In this document: one piece after another, positions 7,701-16,502 of the stretch | Position numbering within the stretch: the stretch's first letter is position 1 | How the letters are laid out: each line of letters opens with the position of its first letter | DNA from: Acanthamoeba lenticulata | Lineage: Eukaryota; Discosea; Longamoebia; Acanthamoebidae | Direction of reading: 5' to 3' | NCBI GenBank assembly: GCA_002179805.1 | Contig: NAVB01001659.1 | Location: 1-16,502 of the forward strand | DNA length: 16,502 nucleotides | Position numbers and translations under genes: made by a program | Notes under the pieces: generated by a model | What the model saw: the letters and a program-made list of their open reading frames with translations, nothing else | Databases searched by the model: none | Told to the model about the DNA's origin: nothing

Positions 7701-10299
7701 CTGAGGATTCACGACAGGCGCCGGGGCCACCGCCGAGGTGTGCGTGGTCGGCAGCGTGGTCGGCAGCACGATCACTGTCGCGGACTGTGTGCCGCTTCGG
7801 CTCTGGGCAATGACCCGTGCGAGCTGCTGCTGAGGCTGTGCCTGCGGGAGCGGAATCTTATGCAGCTTCTCTGGTGCAGGCAACTGGGGCTCTTCGGGCT
7901 GGGCCGCAACTGCGTCAGCCACATCGACCTTGACTGTTTCAGCGGAATTGGACCGCTGCTGGACGCTGCTGTCCTCAGTCGAGACCGCCGTCATCACGCT
8001 GGTGACAACCGCCGTCTGCTGGCCACTGGGATTGGTCCTCGCCCCTCCTCGGTGGTGGTGATGTGGCTGGTGTTGGGAGGCCACCACCAACGGGAAGTTG
8101 CGCCGCTCGTTCTGGTGGCGTTTTATACCGATCAAACGTGAGCAACATTCATGGCCAATGGGCACGAGATTGAGGAGCTGACTGACCTTGAGGCTCGTGG
8201 CCTTACCGTACTCGAGCAATACGATGCCGCGCTCCAGGGCCAGGTCAAGCGCGGTGAAGTTTTCGGCGTTGGGCAACGCGAGGTCGGCGCCCATCGCGAT
8301 CAGGAGGTCGGACAGCTTCTTGGCCAGGGCCGGGTCTTCCGTTTCCAGAGCGTAGTGCAGCGCCGTCTTGCCTGACTTGCTGACGACGTCCACTTTGGCC
8401 CTGTATTCCAGCAAGATCGACGCGCAGTTGCAGTGCCCGTTCTTGACGGCGTGCTGCAGCGCCGTGTAGCCTACGCGGGTCGAAGTGACCGTGTGAGTTC
8501 CGTACGAGGGGAGGCGGTACTTGATGAACGGGATGAAACGCACCGCCTTCGTCGAGCGCGTCCAGGCGAGCCTTGTAGGCGATGAGCAGCATCACGCTCG
8601 CGATGTCACCGTTGCCAGCAGCGTAATGCAGCGGTGTGGCGCCATTCGCGTCCTGTGCTCGTGATGGTTAGTTAGTTAGCTTTCAATTGAACAATGTGGG
8701 CGCCATGGTGTGGCGATGCTGAAAGCCACACACCTTGACGTTGGGGTCGGCCCCAGCACCCAGCAGTTGAGTGAGCATGTGGCTGAGCCCTTCAAACGCG
8801 GCGACATGAAGTGGATATACGCCTTGCTGCACCCAGAACAATCAGAAAATCAAAATAATCAAAAGAAAAAGAAATACAAAAATAAGAACAAAAGGAAGGC
8901 AAAGCGTCGTACGCGGTCCGCTTGGTTGGCGTCGGCGCCCATTTGGAGCAGCTTGCACAAGATGCGCGAGTCGCGGCCGTAGACGGCAAAGTGCACGGCG
9001 CTGCAGCCCTGCTGGTCCTGCTGGTTGACCTTGGCCCCGAACGAGAGCAGCAGACACGCGACATCGTAGTGTCCGTTGTAGATGGAGCTGTGGAGAGGCG
9101 TCGCCCCGCTGTCGTCCAGCGCGTCAATGTCCAACGGCTGCGACAGCAAGCTGAGGGTGGCGTCGTAGTGGCCAGCAAAGGCTACTTTGTGGAGCGGCGT
9201 GTAGCCCCGACGATCTTTCTGCTGCACGTGTGCCCCTTTGGCCAGCAGAACGTCTATGGTGTCTGCCGAGCCGCCAAAGGCTGCCTCGTGCAGGGGTATG
9301 TTGCCATCAGTGTCTTGTGCGTTGACGCGAGCACCGTTTTCGAGAAAGAAAGAGACCATCGCCTGCACGCAGGAAAAGGCAGCGAGTTAGCGCTTGCTGC
9401 GGGGCTTGAGTGGGGGGGGGGAAGTACAGTGTCTCCAAACAGGGCGGCCCAGTGCAGAGGAGACCGGCCGCCAGGTCCCTTCACATCCACCTGAGCGCCC
9501 TTTTCTACGAGCAGCCGCACCACATCGAGACCGCCCTGCCCTGCCGTGGCTGTGGTGGCATTTAGGTAAAGTTAAGATTAGAAAACAAATGGTCCTTGTT
9601 GTGGTTTAAATAGGGTGTGTTTCTCAGATAGCCGTAGCTCGTACCAGCAACAAGGGGCGGAACGTCGAGGTCAGGACTGTTGAGCAGAGCGAGATAGCGT
9701 TTTTTCTTGAGCAGGGGCGGAAGCTTTGACTCTCCTCTAGGCGAAGTGGGGTCTGCTGGGTTGGGCAAGGGCAGCTGCACTGCTTCAAGCAGGCGATGGA
9801 TGCGTCGCTCGTTGTTATGGCGGATAGAGAAGAAGGCACGTCCCAACTTCTTTTTCTTCTTTTTCTTCTTCTCCTCCTCAGGTTCGTCCTCACTTGAAGA
9901 AGCGTCTCCTTCCTTCTCCTGGACCGTGGCCATGTTGCCAAAGGAAGACTGCAATCCGGGACGTACGAGATGGCGCCTTTCACTCATGGTCTTTGTTGAG
10001 GAGGTTGACGCCGCTTGACCTGCTGTTTTGCCTCGGCTCTCCCCGGGCATGCCGATGACGGTACCTCTGTGGGTGCCTGACCGACTCGCTAATTGGCCAG
10101 TCGCGTTAGACACCACGGCTGAGCTGCGGTCCCCGGCAGGAGCTCCCTTGGCTTCCAGAAGAGCGCTGAAGTCGGGACCCATGGAAGCTCGCCTCTTGTT
10201 CTGAATGTAGGGTTGAGTTCTGGCTCCTACTGTCACATCATCTTGCGGTGCTTTGCCCCCTGGTCTCGTCGCCACAACGGGCTTGAAACCAGGCTCCAT
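4758..10299 (-). CDS. ankyrin-repeat formin (Ank-FH1-FH2)
   Basis: Actin-nucleating formin. Proposed exons, 5' to 3': 10299..9645, 9549..9428, 9362..8913, 8826..8734, 8652..8544, 8470..8187, 8111..7286, 7220..7119, 7039..6915, 6841..6767, 6662..6268, 6186..6040, 5956..5857, 5794..5432, 5350..5294 and 5213..4758. Phases agree throughout, giving 1,452 residues, or 1,409 if two further in-frame introns (5124..5053 and 4945..4889) are removed. Residues 1-218 are disordered and include a Lys run. About 219-570 hold ten to eleven ankyrin repeats (DANGATPLHYAAGNGD, for example). About 705-745 form a modest proline-rich FH1 (PAPPPPLMGG). FH2 starts near 750 (GRAKLRRFEWDP). Its clearest block is SLRDIPRLGARIQG through AEIRESTALKRIL to LNAGHLRLGM, and it ends with DVFALLHQFMTDFQ and a charged helix. 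A Q-rich insert of about 110 residues precedes that last helix. A possible DAD-like tail is ELGQRLAVLRDG. Start: the first in-frame ATG (10299). Individual boundaries in the C-terminal third are less certain than the architecture. Confidence 0.85.
6842..6914 (-). other. probable GC-AG intron within the FH2 coding region
   Basis: The flanking exons join as LPTPTE|LEVFVKYEP, which matches the FH2 pattern 'PTxEExxxxxxY'. The required donor is GAG|GCACGT and the acceptor is GTACAG|CTCGAG, in phase 0 with a 73 bp intron. The nearest GT donor (GTCCTC, 4 bp downstream of the intron start) gives the wrong phase. Confidence 0.6.
8188..9549 (-). repeat. ankyrin-repeat coding region of the formin gene
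   Basis: Exons 2-6 encode about ten consecutive 33-residue ankyrin units of the form DxxGxTPLHxAAxxGxxxxxxxLLxxGAxxx. Clear examples are DTDGNIPLHEAAFGGSAD, DRRGYTPLHKVAFAGHYD and SKSGKTALHYALETED. Repeat boundaries coincide with several splice sites: phase 0 introns fall at or near the start of units, after ADR and after PNVK. The final units share an unbroken open frame with the FH1 region. Confidence 0.88.
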
Positions 10300-10460
10300 C
10301 CTCGACACCTCTTGATATTACCTGTTGAAGAGGCGCGTTTTTAGGGAATGGAAACACAAAAGAAAATCTTTTGCGAAGAGAAAAGTATGCATATGTTTTT
10401 TCTTCTGATAATATTGATAAAATTGATTATTTTGTTGTGGCTTGAGGCTGCCCAGCACGT
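10300..10460. promoter_or_regulatory. short intergenic region between receptor kinase and formin genes
   Basis: These 161 bp lie between the kinase stop and the formin start, both on the minus strand. They contain an AT-rich block (about 10390..10440) that is plausibly the kinase 3' end plus the formin promoter. No specific element was recognised. The genes are close, but amoebae of this type are not expected to have operons. Confidence 0.5.
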
Positions 10461-13400
10461 TTACACAGTCGCTGAGGCGTCATCATCACCCACCTGGGTG
10501 TCCAGGAAGGCAACGATCTCCTCCATCTTCGGCCGCTTGTCGGCTGACGCGTGCCAGCACTTCTTCATCAGCTTCCGGTAAGGAGGCGGGCAGTCGGCCG
10601 GAATCTGCGGGCGCTTGCCCTCGAGCACGTCGAGCGACACGCCCATGAAGTTGCGCCCGGCGTAGGGCTCCTTGCGCGTGAGCATCTGCCACATGATGAC
10701 GCCGAACGAGTACATGTCGGCCCGCTCGTCGTACTTTTCTCCGCGGATGACTTCCGGAGCGGTCCAGCAGGGCGTGCCGCAGCGGGTCATGGTGGCGTTC
10801 TCCTCCTTGATGCGCGCGAATCCAAAGTCGGCCACCTTCACGTTCCAGTTCTCGTCCACCAGCAGGTTCGACGGCTTCAGGTCCCGGTGCACGATCACCG
10901 GCTGCAGCGAGTGCAGGTAGTTGATCCCCAGCGCCGCCGAGCGGAGCATGCGCAGCTTTTGCTTCCACGTGAGCTTGATCGCGTTGTTGCCAAGGATGTC
11001 CTTGAGCGAGCCCTGCTTCATGAACTCGGTCACGATGCACAGGTTGGGCTTCTTCACGCTCGCGCCGATGAAGAGGACGATATTGGGGTGGTGGAGCTCG
11101 GACAAGAAGGCCATCTCGGCGCGGAACTCGAGCATGCGCCGCTCGTCGAGCTTCTGCTTGATGAACCGCTTCACGGCCACGTCGACGCCCTTCCACTTGC
11201 CGCGGTAGACCACGCCGTAGGACCCGAGGCCCACCTGCTTGCCCACCTGGATCTCGCCAAAGTCGATGATCCACCGGCACAGGTTGGCCGACGTGAGGAA
11301 GGTGTCCTCCTTGAACATCATGCCCTCGCCCACCGCCGTCTGCATATCACCGCTGCCGCTGTTGTCCTCGTTGCCGTCAGTCGAGGCGTGGCTCCGGTCC
11401 TTTCCGCTGCGGTGGTGCCCGCCCGAGGCCGCGTCAGACGTCGACGTGGTCTCGCCGTCCTTGGTGACGCCGCCGAAGAAGCGCGCCTCGAGGCCGTCGA
11501 CCTTGAGCTCGTAGAGCCTCGCACCCGCCTGCACGTCGGGCATCTCAAACTTGCCCAGCGACACCATCCGCGAGGCCCAGTTCGAAGGGCCGGCCGTGTC
11601 GGCGTCGGCCTCGCCGGCGGGGGCGCCAACGAGCTTGTCGTGCGCGGCGTGGCTCAGGACGATTTGGCCGCCGTGGGTCATGGCCGTGATGCGCGCCGCG
11701 GCGTTGACCACCGGGCCGATGTACTCCACCCGGCGCGTCATCGGATCGCGCACGGCTCGAGGCGTGCCCACGTGCACGCCCATGCGCACGCGCAGGCCCT
11801 TGAACAGCACGCGGTCGTCCGTGTCGCCCCACTCCTCGGCCGCGCCCGGGTGGTCGAGCAAGGACTCGGGCCACTCGACCCGCAGCAGCTCGCGCTGCAC
11901 GTCGCAGCACCAGGCCACGGCGTCGGCGGCTTGCTGGAAGGCCATGCAGAAGGAGCCCTCGCCGCTGTTGCGGTCGCGCAGGAACACGACCTCGTAGCCG
12001 CGGTGCCGCTTGAGCGCAGCGCGCAGGGTCTCGTTGTGGGCCAGCGTGGCGTCGCGCATGGCCGCGGCGTTGAACTCCCAGAGCGAGGCCGCTCGGGTGA
12101 TGTCCGTGAACACGATGGCCACCTCGCCCTCGGGCGCGCGCACGCCTCCGCCAGCGGCCGCATGGGCGGACAGGTTGCGTGACGCGTTGGACGACGAGGA
12201 CGAGCCGGTCGAGGTCGAGCCGGCCGTCGACGGCAGCGTCCACGACCCATAGCTGCCGGGTCCCCTCTTGAGCTTGGGCTCGGCGCCGATACCACCGCCC
12301 GATTGGCCGCCGCTGCTCGACGAGGACGAGGTCTTGGAGGTCATGCCTCCAGAGACCGAGTCGCCGTGCATGGACGACAGGCGCGTCATGATCTCGAGGA
12401 AGGTCGGCCGGATGACCGGGTCGCTGTGCCAGCAGCTTGTGATAAGCTGCTCATACTCGGGCGGGCAGGTCAGGACCTCGGGCATCTCCGGCCGGATGTT
12501 GTCGCGGATGACCGCCACGGCGATGGCCGCCGGGCTCAGGCCAAAGTAGGGCTGCTCGCGCGTGAGCAGCTCCCAGAGGATGATGCCAAACGAGTACACG
12601 TCGGCCAGGATCCAGTCAGTCTCCGAGGACTCGTTGAGCACCTCGGGCGCCGTCCAGTGCACGCTGCCAGCGGCGTTGTTGGCGCCGCCCTTCTGGGCGT
12701 CCTCCTTGAACTTGGTGAGGCCAAAGTCGGAGACCTTGACGTTCCACTTGTTGTCGAGCAGGAGATTGAGCGACTTGAGGTCACGGTGGACGATGCCCGA
12801 CGAGTGCAGGAAATGCATGCCCTTCGACGCCTGGTAGGCCATCTTGGCCTTGAGCACGAATGGAATTTCAGGAATGAGCTCGTTGTGGAGAAGGTCAAAG
12901 AGGGAGCCGAGGGCCATGAACTCCATAACGATGCACATCTTGGGCGGCTTGGTCGAGGCGGCCATGAAGAGGACGACGTTCGGGTGCCGAAGCGAGGTCA
13001 TCACGCGCACCTCGTCGTGGAAGCTCTTCTCCATGTCCTTGGTAATCTTCTCGGACGCCATGACCTTGACGGCCACTTCGGTGCCCTTCCACATGGCACG
13101 ATGCACCTCGCCGTAGCCGCCGGCGCCGAGCTGCTCGCCCACTTCGAGCTCGGCGTAGTCGATCTCCCAGTCGTCGGTCTTGTTGTTCTTGTGCTTGATG
13201 TAGAACACCAGCACGAGGATCAAAGCGGCCAGCAGAAGCAAGATGACAACCACCACGGGGATGACCACCGCTGTTTTCATCAAGAAAATTAAAGAATAAA
13301 AATAAATTGAATAATAAAATCATGTGAGAATGAATCCGGGAAAGGTTCAAATGAAGGCGAGGCAAAGGCGAACCCATGGCGACGGTGGAGGCGTCGCTGG

Positions 13401-16160
13401 TCGAGCTCGCCGACACGGGGCGCTCACAGTACTGGCCCGTCAGGCCAGAGTCGCACACGCACACGCCGCTGGAGCACTGTCCGGCGTCGGAACACAGCTG
13501 GCCGTCGTTGATGCAGCTGGCCAGGGCGCTCACCGTCGCGCCGTTGCAGGTGAAGACCTTGAGCTGGTTCAGGAAACTGCTCCACAAGAAGGGGTCCGAC
13601 GAGGCCAGGATGAAGCCCTGCCGATCGGCCGATTGCTTGGCCTCGGCGTTGGCCTGCGTGTAGTAGAAGAAGTCGGCCAGCGCCGCCGCTGCGCTGCAGT
13701 CCTCCATCGTCTGGCTGCGGTAAATGAACGACGCAAACGCGGCCAACGGCCAGCTGTCGGCTCCCTTGCCTGTGCGTGACAGTTTCACCCACACGTGAGT
13801 CCAAACACACACTAGTCATGCTTTAAGCGAGGCCGCCCGTACTGAGGACGATGACGCCATAGTCGGGGTCGGATGTCGAGGCCAGGTAGTCGGTCAGCGC
13901 GGCCTGGATGGTCATTGCGTTGGCCTGCACCACGGCGCCAGCCTTGTTGTACATGTTGGCCGCGTCCAGCGTGGGCGTCTGTCCCGCGAAACCGCGCTTG
14001 GTGAGCACGCACGAGTCCCTCAGCCCCCGGGGAAGCTTTGGCCGTACCAGCAGGGCGTCGTAGAGGTTGATAAAGGCGAAGCTGCCGGCCGTGGTCGACA
14101 TCGTCGAGAGCATCTGAGAGTAGTTCTTGGCGGCGATGGTCTGGGCCAAGTCCTGGACGGGGAAGTTGGGCACGTCGGTGACGCCCACCTGCTGGGCGAA
14201 CGCCGGCACCGTGGCGTTGAGCATGGTGGTGAACATCTCCGTGATCGACGAGTTTGTGGCCTCGGTGACGACCACGATCGGCTTGGCCGGGAGGGCCGCC
14301 GCGGTGGCGTTGGCGTTAAGCGCTTTGATGCGCGGGTCGTTCCACATGGTGATGTCTCCTAGGTAGATCCCCGCAAGCGCATCAAAGTCGAGCACCAGGG
14401 CCAGCCCGGCGTTGGTCAGCTCGGCCAGGTTGTAGGCCGGCGCGACGCCAAAGACGACAGCCGGTGAGAGGGCGATGTCGGGGATAGTCGCCGCCAACGA
14501 GGGCTCGACGCCGTTGGACGAGATTCCAAAGTGCTCGTCAAAGGTGATCAGCTGGCGCTTGGCCTGGGCCGTGGAGGCCTCGTAGTACTTGATCGTCGCT
14601 TGGCTGGTTGACTGGCTGGTGGTCCACGAGGTGAAGATGGGCAGCGCCGGGCCGGCGCCGATCAAGTACGACCGGTTGAGCGCGCGCTCGCCGTTGCACT
14701 CGATGGTCCGGAACAGGTCGAGGATGTTCTTGCGGAGGCTCACATCGATCGGCACGTAGCCGATGCTGGACGCCAGCGTCGACGCGGCGTCGTTGGTCTG
14801 GGTCCAGGCTACGAAGCGGATGAGCTCAGCCGGGTTGGTGCAGTCCACGGCGGTGATGCTGTGGTTGATCAGGATGTAGGTGATGTAGGCCATCGGCCAT
14901 GAGCTCCCGCCCGGCGCGTCGGTGATAGGCGCCGTAAGGTCGCCGCCGCTAAAGTTTGCGGCAAAATCGGCCATGGCCGACTGCACCGAGGCCACGGTGG
15001 GCGCCATGAGGTTGCCAGCTTTATTGTACATGTACGCCCACGGCAGGCCAGCCCCCTCGCAGTCCAGCTGGGAGAAGAACGACATGCTGTTCGGGTTGGC
15101 CTGGATGGACGAACGTCAGTCGGTCCATTCGTGGGCCCGCGAGCTCAGCAACAGCAGTTGCCGTACCTTAAGCCAGGCGAGGCGCCTGGTCGTGGTGCCG
15201 GCCTCGAAGGCGCGGCCATCGCGCGCAGGCGGAATGCCGGCCATGGAGTAGTTGGCGGCCTCGAGAACAGCGCGGAAGGTCTCGCTGAAGGAGGCCAGCG
15301 TCAACTTGAACGTCTCTGAAAGCGTAACGGCAAGGTTCACGTTGTAGCCAAGGGTGATGTTGGCAGCCGGCAAGGTGAGGTTCGGGTTGAGCGCCTTGAT
15401 GCGCGAGTCGTTCCACATCGAGATGTTGCCGGCCCAAATGAGGCCCGTGATCTCTCGATCCAGCCTCTAATCAATCGAAACCAAAAGGTCAATCAAGAAC
15501 AAATTATGAAGATCTAGAGAGGGCGTGCGTACAAGCCTAGTGGTGGAAGCATTGAGGCCATCGATGTTGTAGGCAATCACCAGAGCCTGACCAAAAAGTG
15601 GAAACTGTACCACACTCGCGTCATTTGCGGCGGGACGGTCGATGGCCACGAAATCCTGCGCATGTCCACATGCGTTAAGAACAGTACAAGATTGAACAAG
15701 AGAAATATTGGAATTTTAAATTATTTTTAAAAAATGTAATTAAAGTCATGATTGGTGCGGTTAGTAAAATATAATTTACCACTTGGCGCCCATAGAACCG
15801 GGTAAGAGCGTTGCTTGTGTTGGTAGGCACGTAGGATACGCTGCCGATACCACATCACGTGAGGAACTAGCTTGGTGCTCACGGGTGAATCACAGAGGCC
15901 GCGTACCTGACATCATCTCGGGAGAAGGTGTAGCGATCAGCCCAGGTCTGCAGGATGGTACGAGGGAGCGCCGAGCCGTCTCCGTAAAGCTTTGCCGTCA
16001 GAGCAGCTGGAGGAGCGAAATTCCTTCAATGGTCAGTGGCCAACTCAAACCTTGAAGACGCAACGTTTGGTGAGGCAGTCGCACCTTCAACGCGCTCTGG
16101 GCTGGGTACAAGTACAAAGAGAAGAAGACACCATACTACCATGGCCATGAACTTCGACAT
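10461..16160 (-). CDS. transmembrane receptor: PstS-like x2, EGF-like, TKL kinase, cyclase-like domain, TKL kinase
   Basis: Exons: 16160..16085, 16006..15907, 15840..15780, 15655..15533, 15466..15167, 15100..13843, 13769..13374 and 13270..10461; 1,707 codons with consistent phase. Residues 1-25 are a signal peptide (MSKFMAMVVWCLLLFVLV). About 26-365 and 366-715 are two homologous phosphate-binding-protein-like domains; MWND motifs at about 137-140 and 472-475 and MYNKAG motifs at about 244 and 600 mark the duplication. Six cysteines at 725-754 form an EGF-like module. About 772-795 is the membrane span. Kinase 1 (about 814-1074) has GAGGYG, Lys840, HRDLKSLN and DFG. A class III cyclase-like domain (about 1150-1365) has VFTDIT and YIGPVVNAAAR. 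Kinase 2 (about 1443-1694) has GLGSYG, Lys1472, HRDLKPSN and DFG. Both kinases keep all catalytic residues and look TKL/Raf-like. Mimivirus receptor kinases R826 and R831 have, as I recall, a similar layout. The ligand is unknown; phosphate-like binding is an inference. The start is the first in-frame ATG and directly begins the signal peptide. Confidence 0.9.
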
Positions 16161-16502
16161 GGTAGATGTGAAGAGAACGGGAGGTGGATGTGAAATGAGC
16201 AGTGTGCTGCCGGCGACTACAAGTAGGAATGACAGCCAAGCACCCGCGGCAACACGGAGCCCCGCCCCGCCAGTCACGTCAGTGGCAACCGTCGCGGGTG
16301 ATGACGATCTAAGCCTGGTCAATGACTTGGCATTGGTGATTGTGTGGACCGGATGATCAACTTCCCACCTCAGGTCACCCAGCGACAATCATTCCGGAAG
16401 TGAATGGCCAGTTACTCCGAAATGCAACAGCCTGTTTCTGCCGCAGACACTTTTTGGCCAATCGCACGAGAAGCTCTTTTAGGCTTTTCGTGTCAACCAG
16501 TT
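16161..16502. promoter_or_regulatory. 5' flank of the receptor kinase gene
   Basis: These 342 bp lie upstream of the receptor's ATG to the window edge. The minus-strand frame stays open to about 16388 without an ATG and reads through a second hydrophobic stretch, which I treat as 5' UTR or promoter. A CCAAT-like motif lies at about 16458..16462 (+ strand). No other gene can be supported here, though a neighbour may begin just beyond the window. Confidence 0.4.

Noticed and set aside
10551..12182. 543-codon plus-strand open frame opposite the receptor's cyclase and second kinase
   Set aside because: It is antisense to a clearly conserved kinase/cyclase exon, has no domain-like features and is explained by GC-rich codon use leaving the antisense frame open.
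12303..13292. 329-codon plus-strand open frame opposite kinase 1
   Set aside because: It mirrors kinase 1 in antisense, is rich in His/Leu/Val/Glu as expected of a shadow frame, and matches no family.
16161..16388. an N-terminal extension of the receptor upstream of 16160
   Set aside because: The open frame contains no ATG, only a TTG; the ATG at 16160 directly starts a typical signal peptide.
1..16502. the window as a giant-virus genome fragment
   Set aside because: NGCPW repeats and the PBP-kinase-cyclase layout occur in mimivirus relatives, but two genes carry seven to fifteen or more spliceosomal introns each and a formin is a eukaryotic cytoskeletal gene.
1..16502. tRNA, rRNA, CRISPR array or transposon
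   Set aside because: I saw no cloverleaf with an anticodon, no regularly spaced direct repeats with unique spacers, no terminal inverted repeats and no transposase or reverse transcriptase motif.

Overview
The window looks like nuclear DNA of a free-living amoeba of the Acanthamoeba type. It is GC-rich and gene-dense, with many 62-124 bp spliceosomal introns and trinucleotide runs encoding polyQ and polyS. Two genes also point there: a receptor kinase with phosphate-binding-protein ectodomains plus an internal cyclase, and an F-box-like protein built of 27-residue 'GHLxVLQWAxxNGCPW' repeats. Both types are typical of Acanthamoeba and of giant viruses that infect it. The organism call is an inference from gene content. 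The introns argue against the window being a giant-virus genome.

Layout. (1) 3..1986 (+): the 3' part of a Q- and S-rich protein in three exons, function not recognised. (2) 2015..3491 (-): an F-box-like/ankyrin-type protein with eleven exact 27-residue repeats (2286..3491), followed by a detached copy of its last repeat and C-terminal cap (2015..2209) that is either a pseudo-exon or an alternative terminal exon. (3) 3738..4706 (+): a type II membrane protein of the LicD/fukutin-like nucleotidyltransferase family, divergent from gene 2 and convergent with gene 4, with only 51 bp between stop codons. (4) 4758..10299 (-): a formin of about 1,410-1,450 residues with about ten ankyrin repeats where an armadillo-type FH3 region would be expected, then FH1 and FH2. 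About 16 exons can be reconstructed with consistent phase throughout. (5) 10461..16160 (-): a 1,707-residue receptor in eight exons: signal peptide, two tandem PstS-like domains, EGF-like module, one membrane span, TKL kinase, class III cyclase-like domain and a second TKL kinase.

The genes do not form a pathway or operon. As a group they cover environmental sensing (5), actin nucleation (4), secretory-pathway glycan or phospho-sugar modification (3) and probable ubiquitin-ligase substrate recognition (2).

The most notable points are the ankyrin-formin fusion, the double-kinase/cyclase receptor whose introns are concentrated at the 5' end, and a splice-donor preference for GTNCG (C at +4) shared by three independent genes. 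All exon boundaries come from reading frame, splice dinucleotides and family alignment from memory; no transcript data were available.
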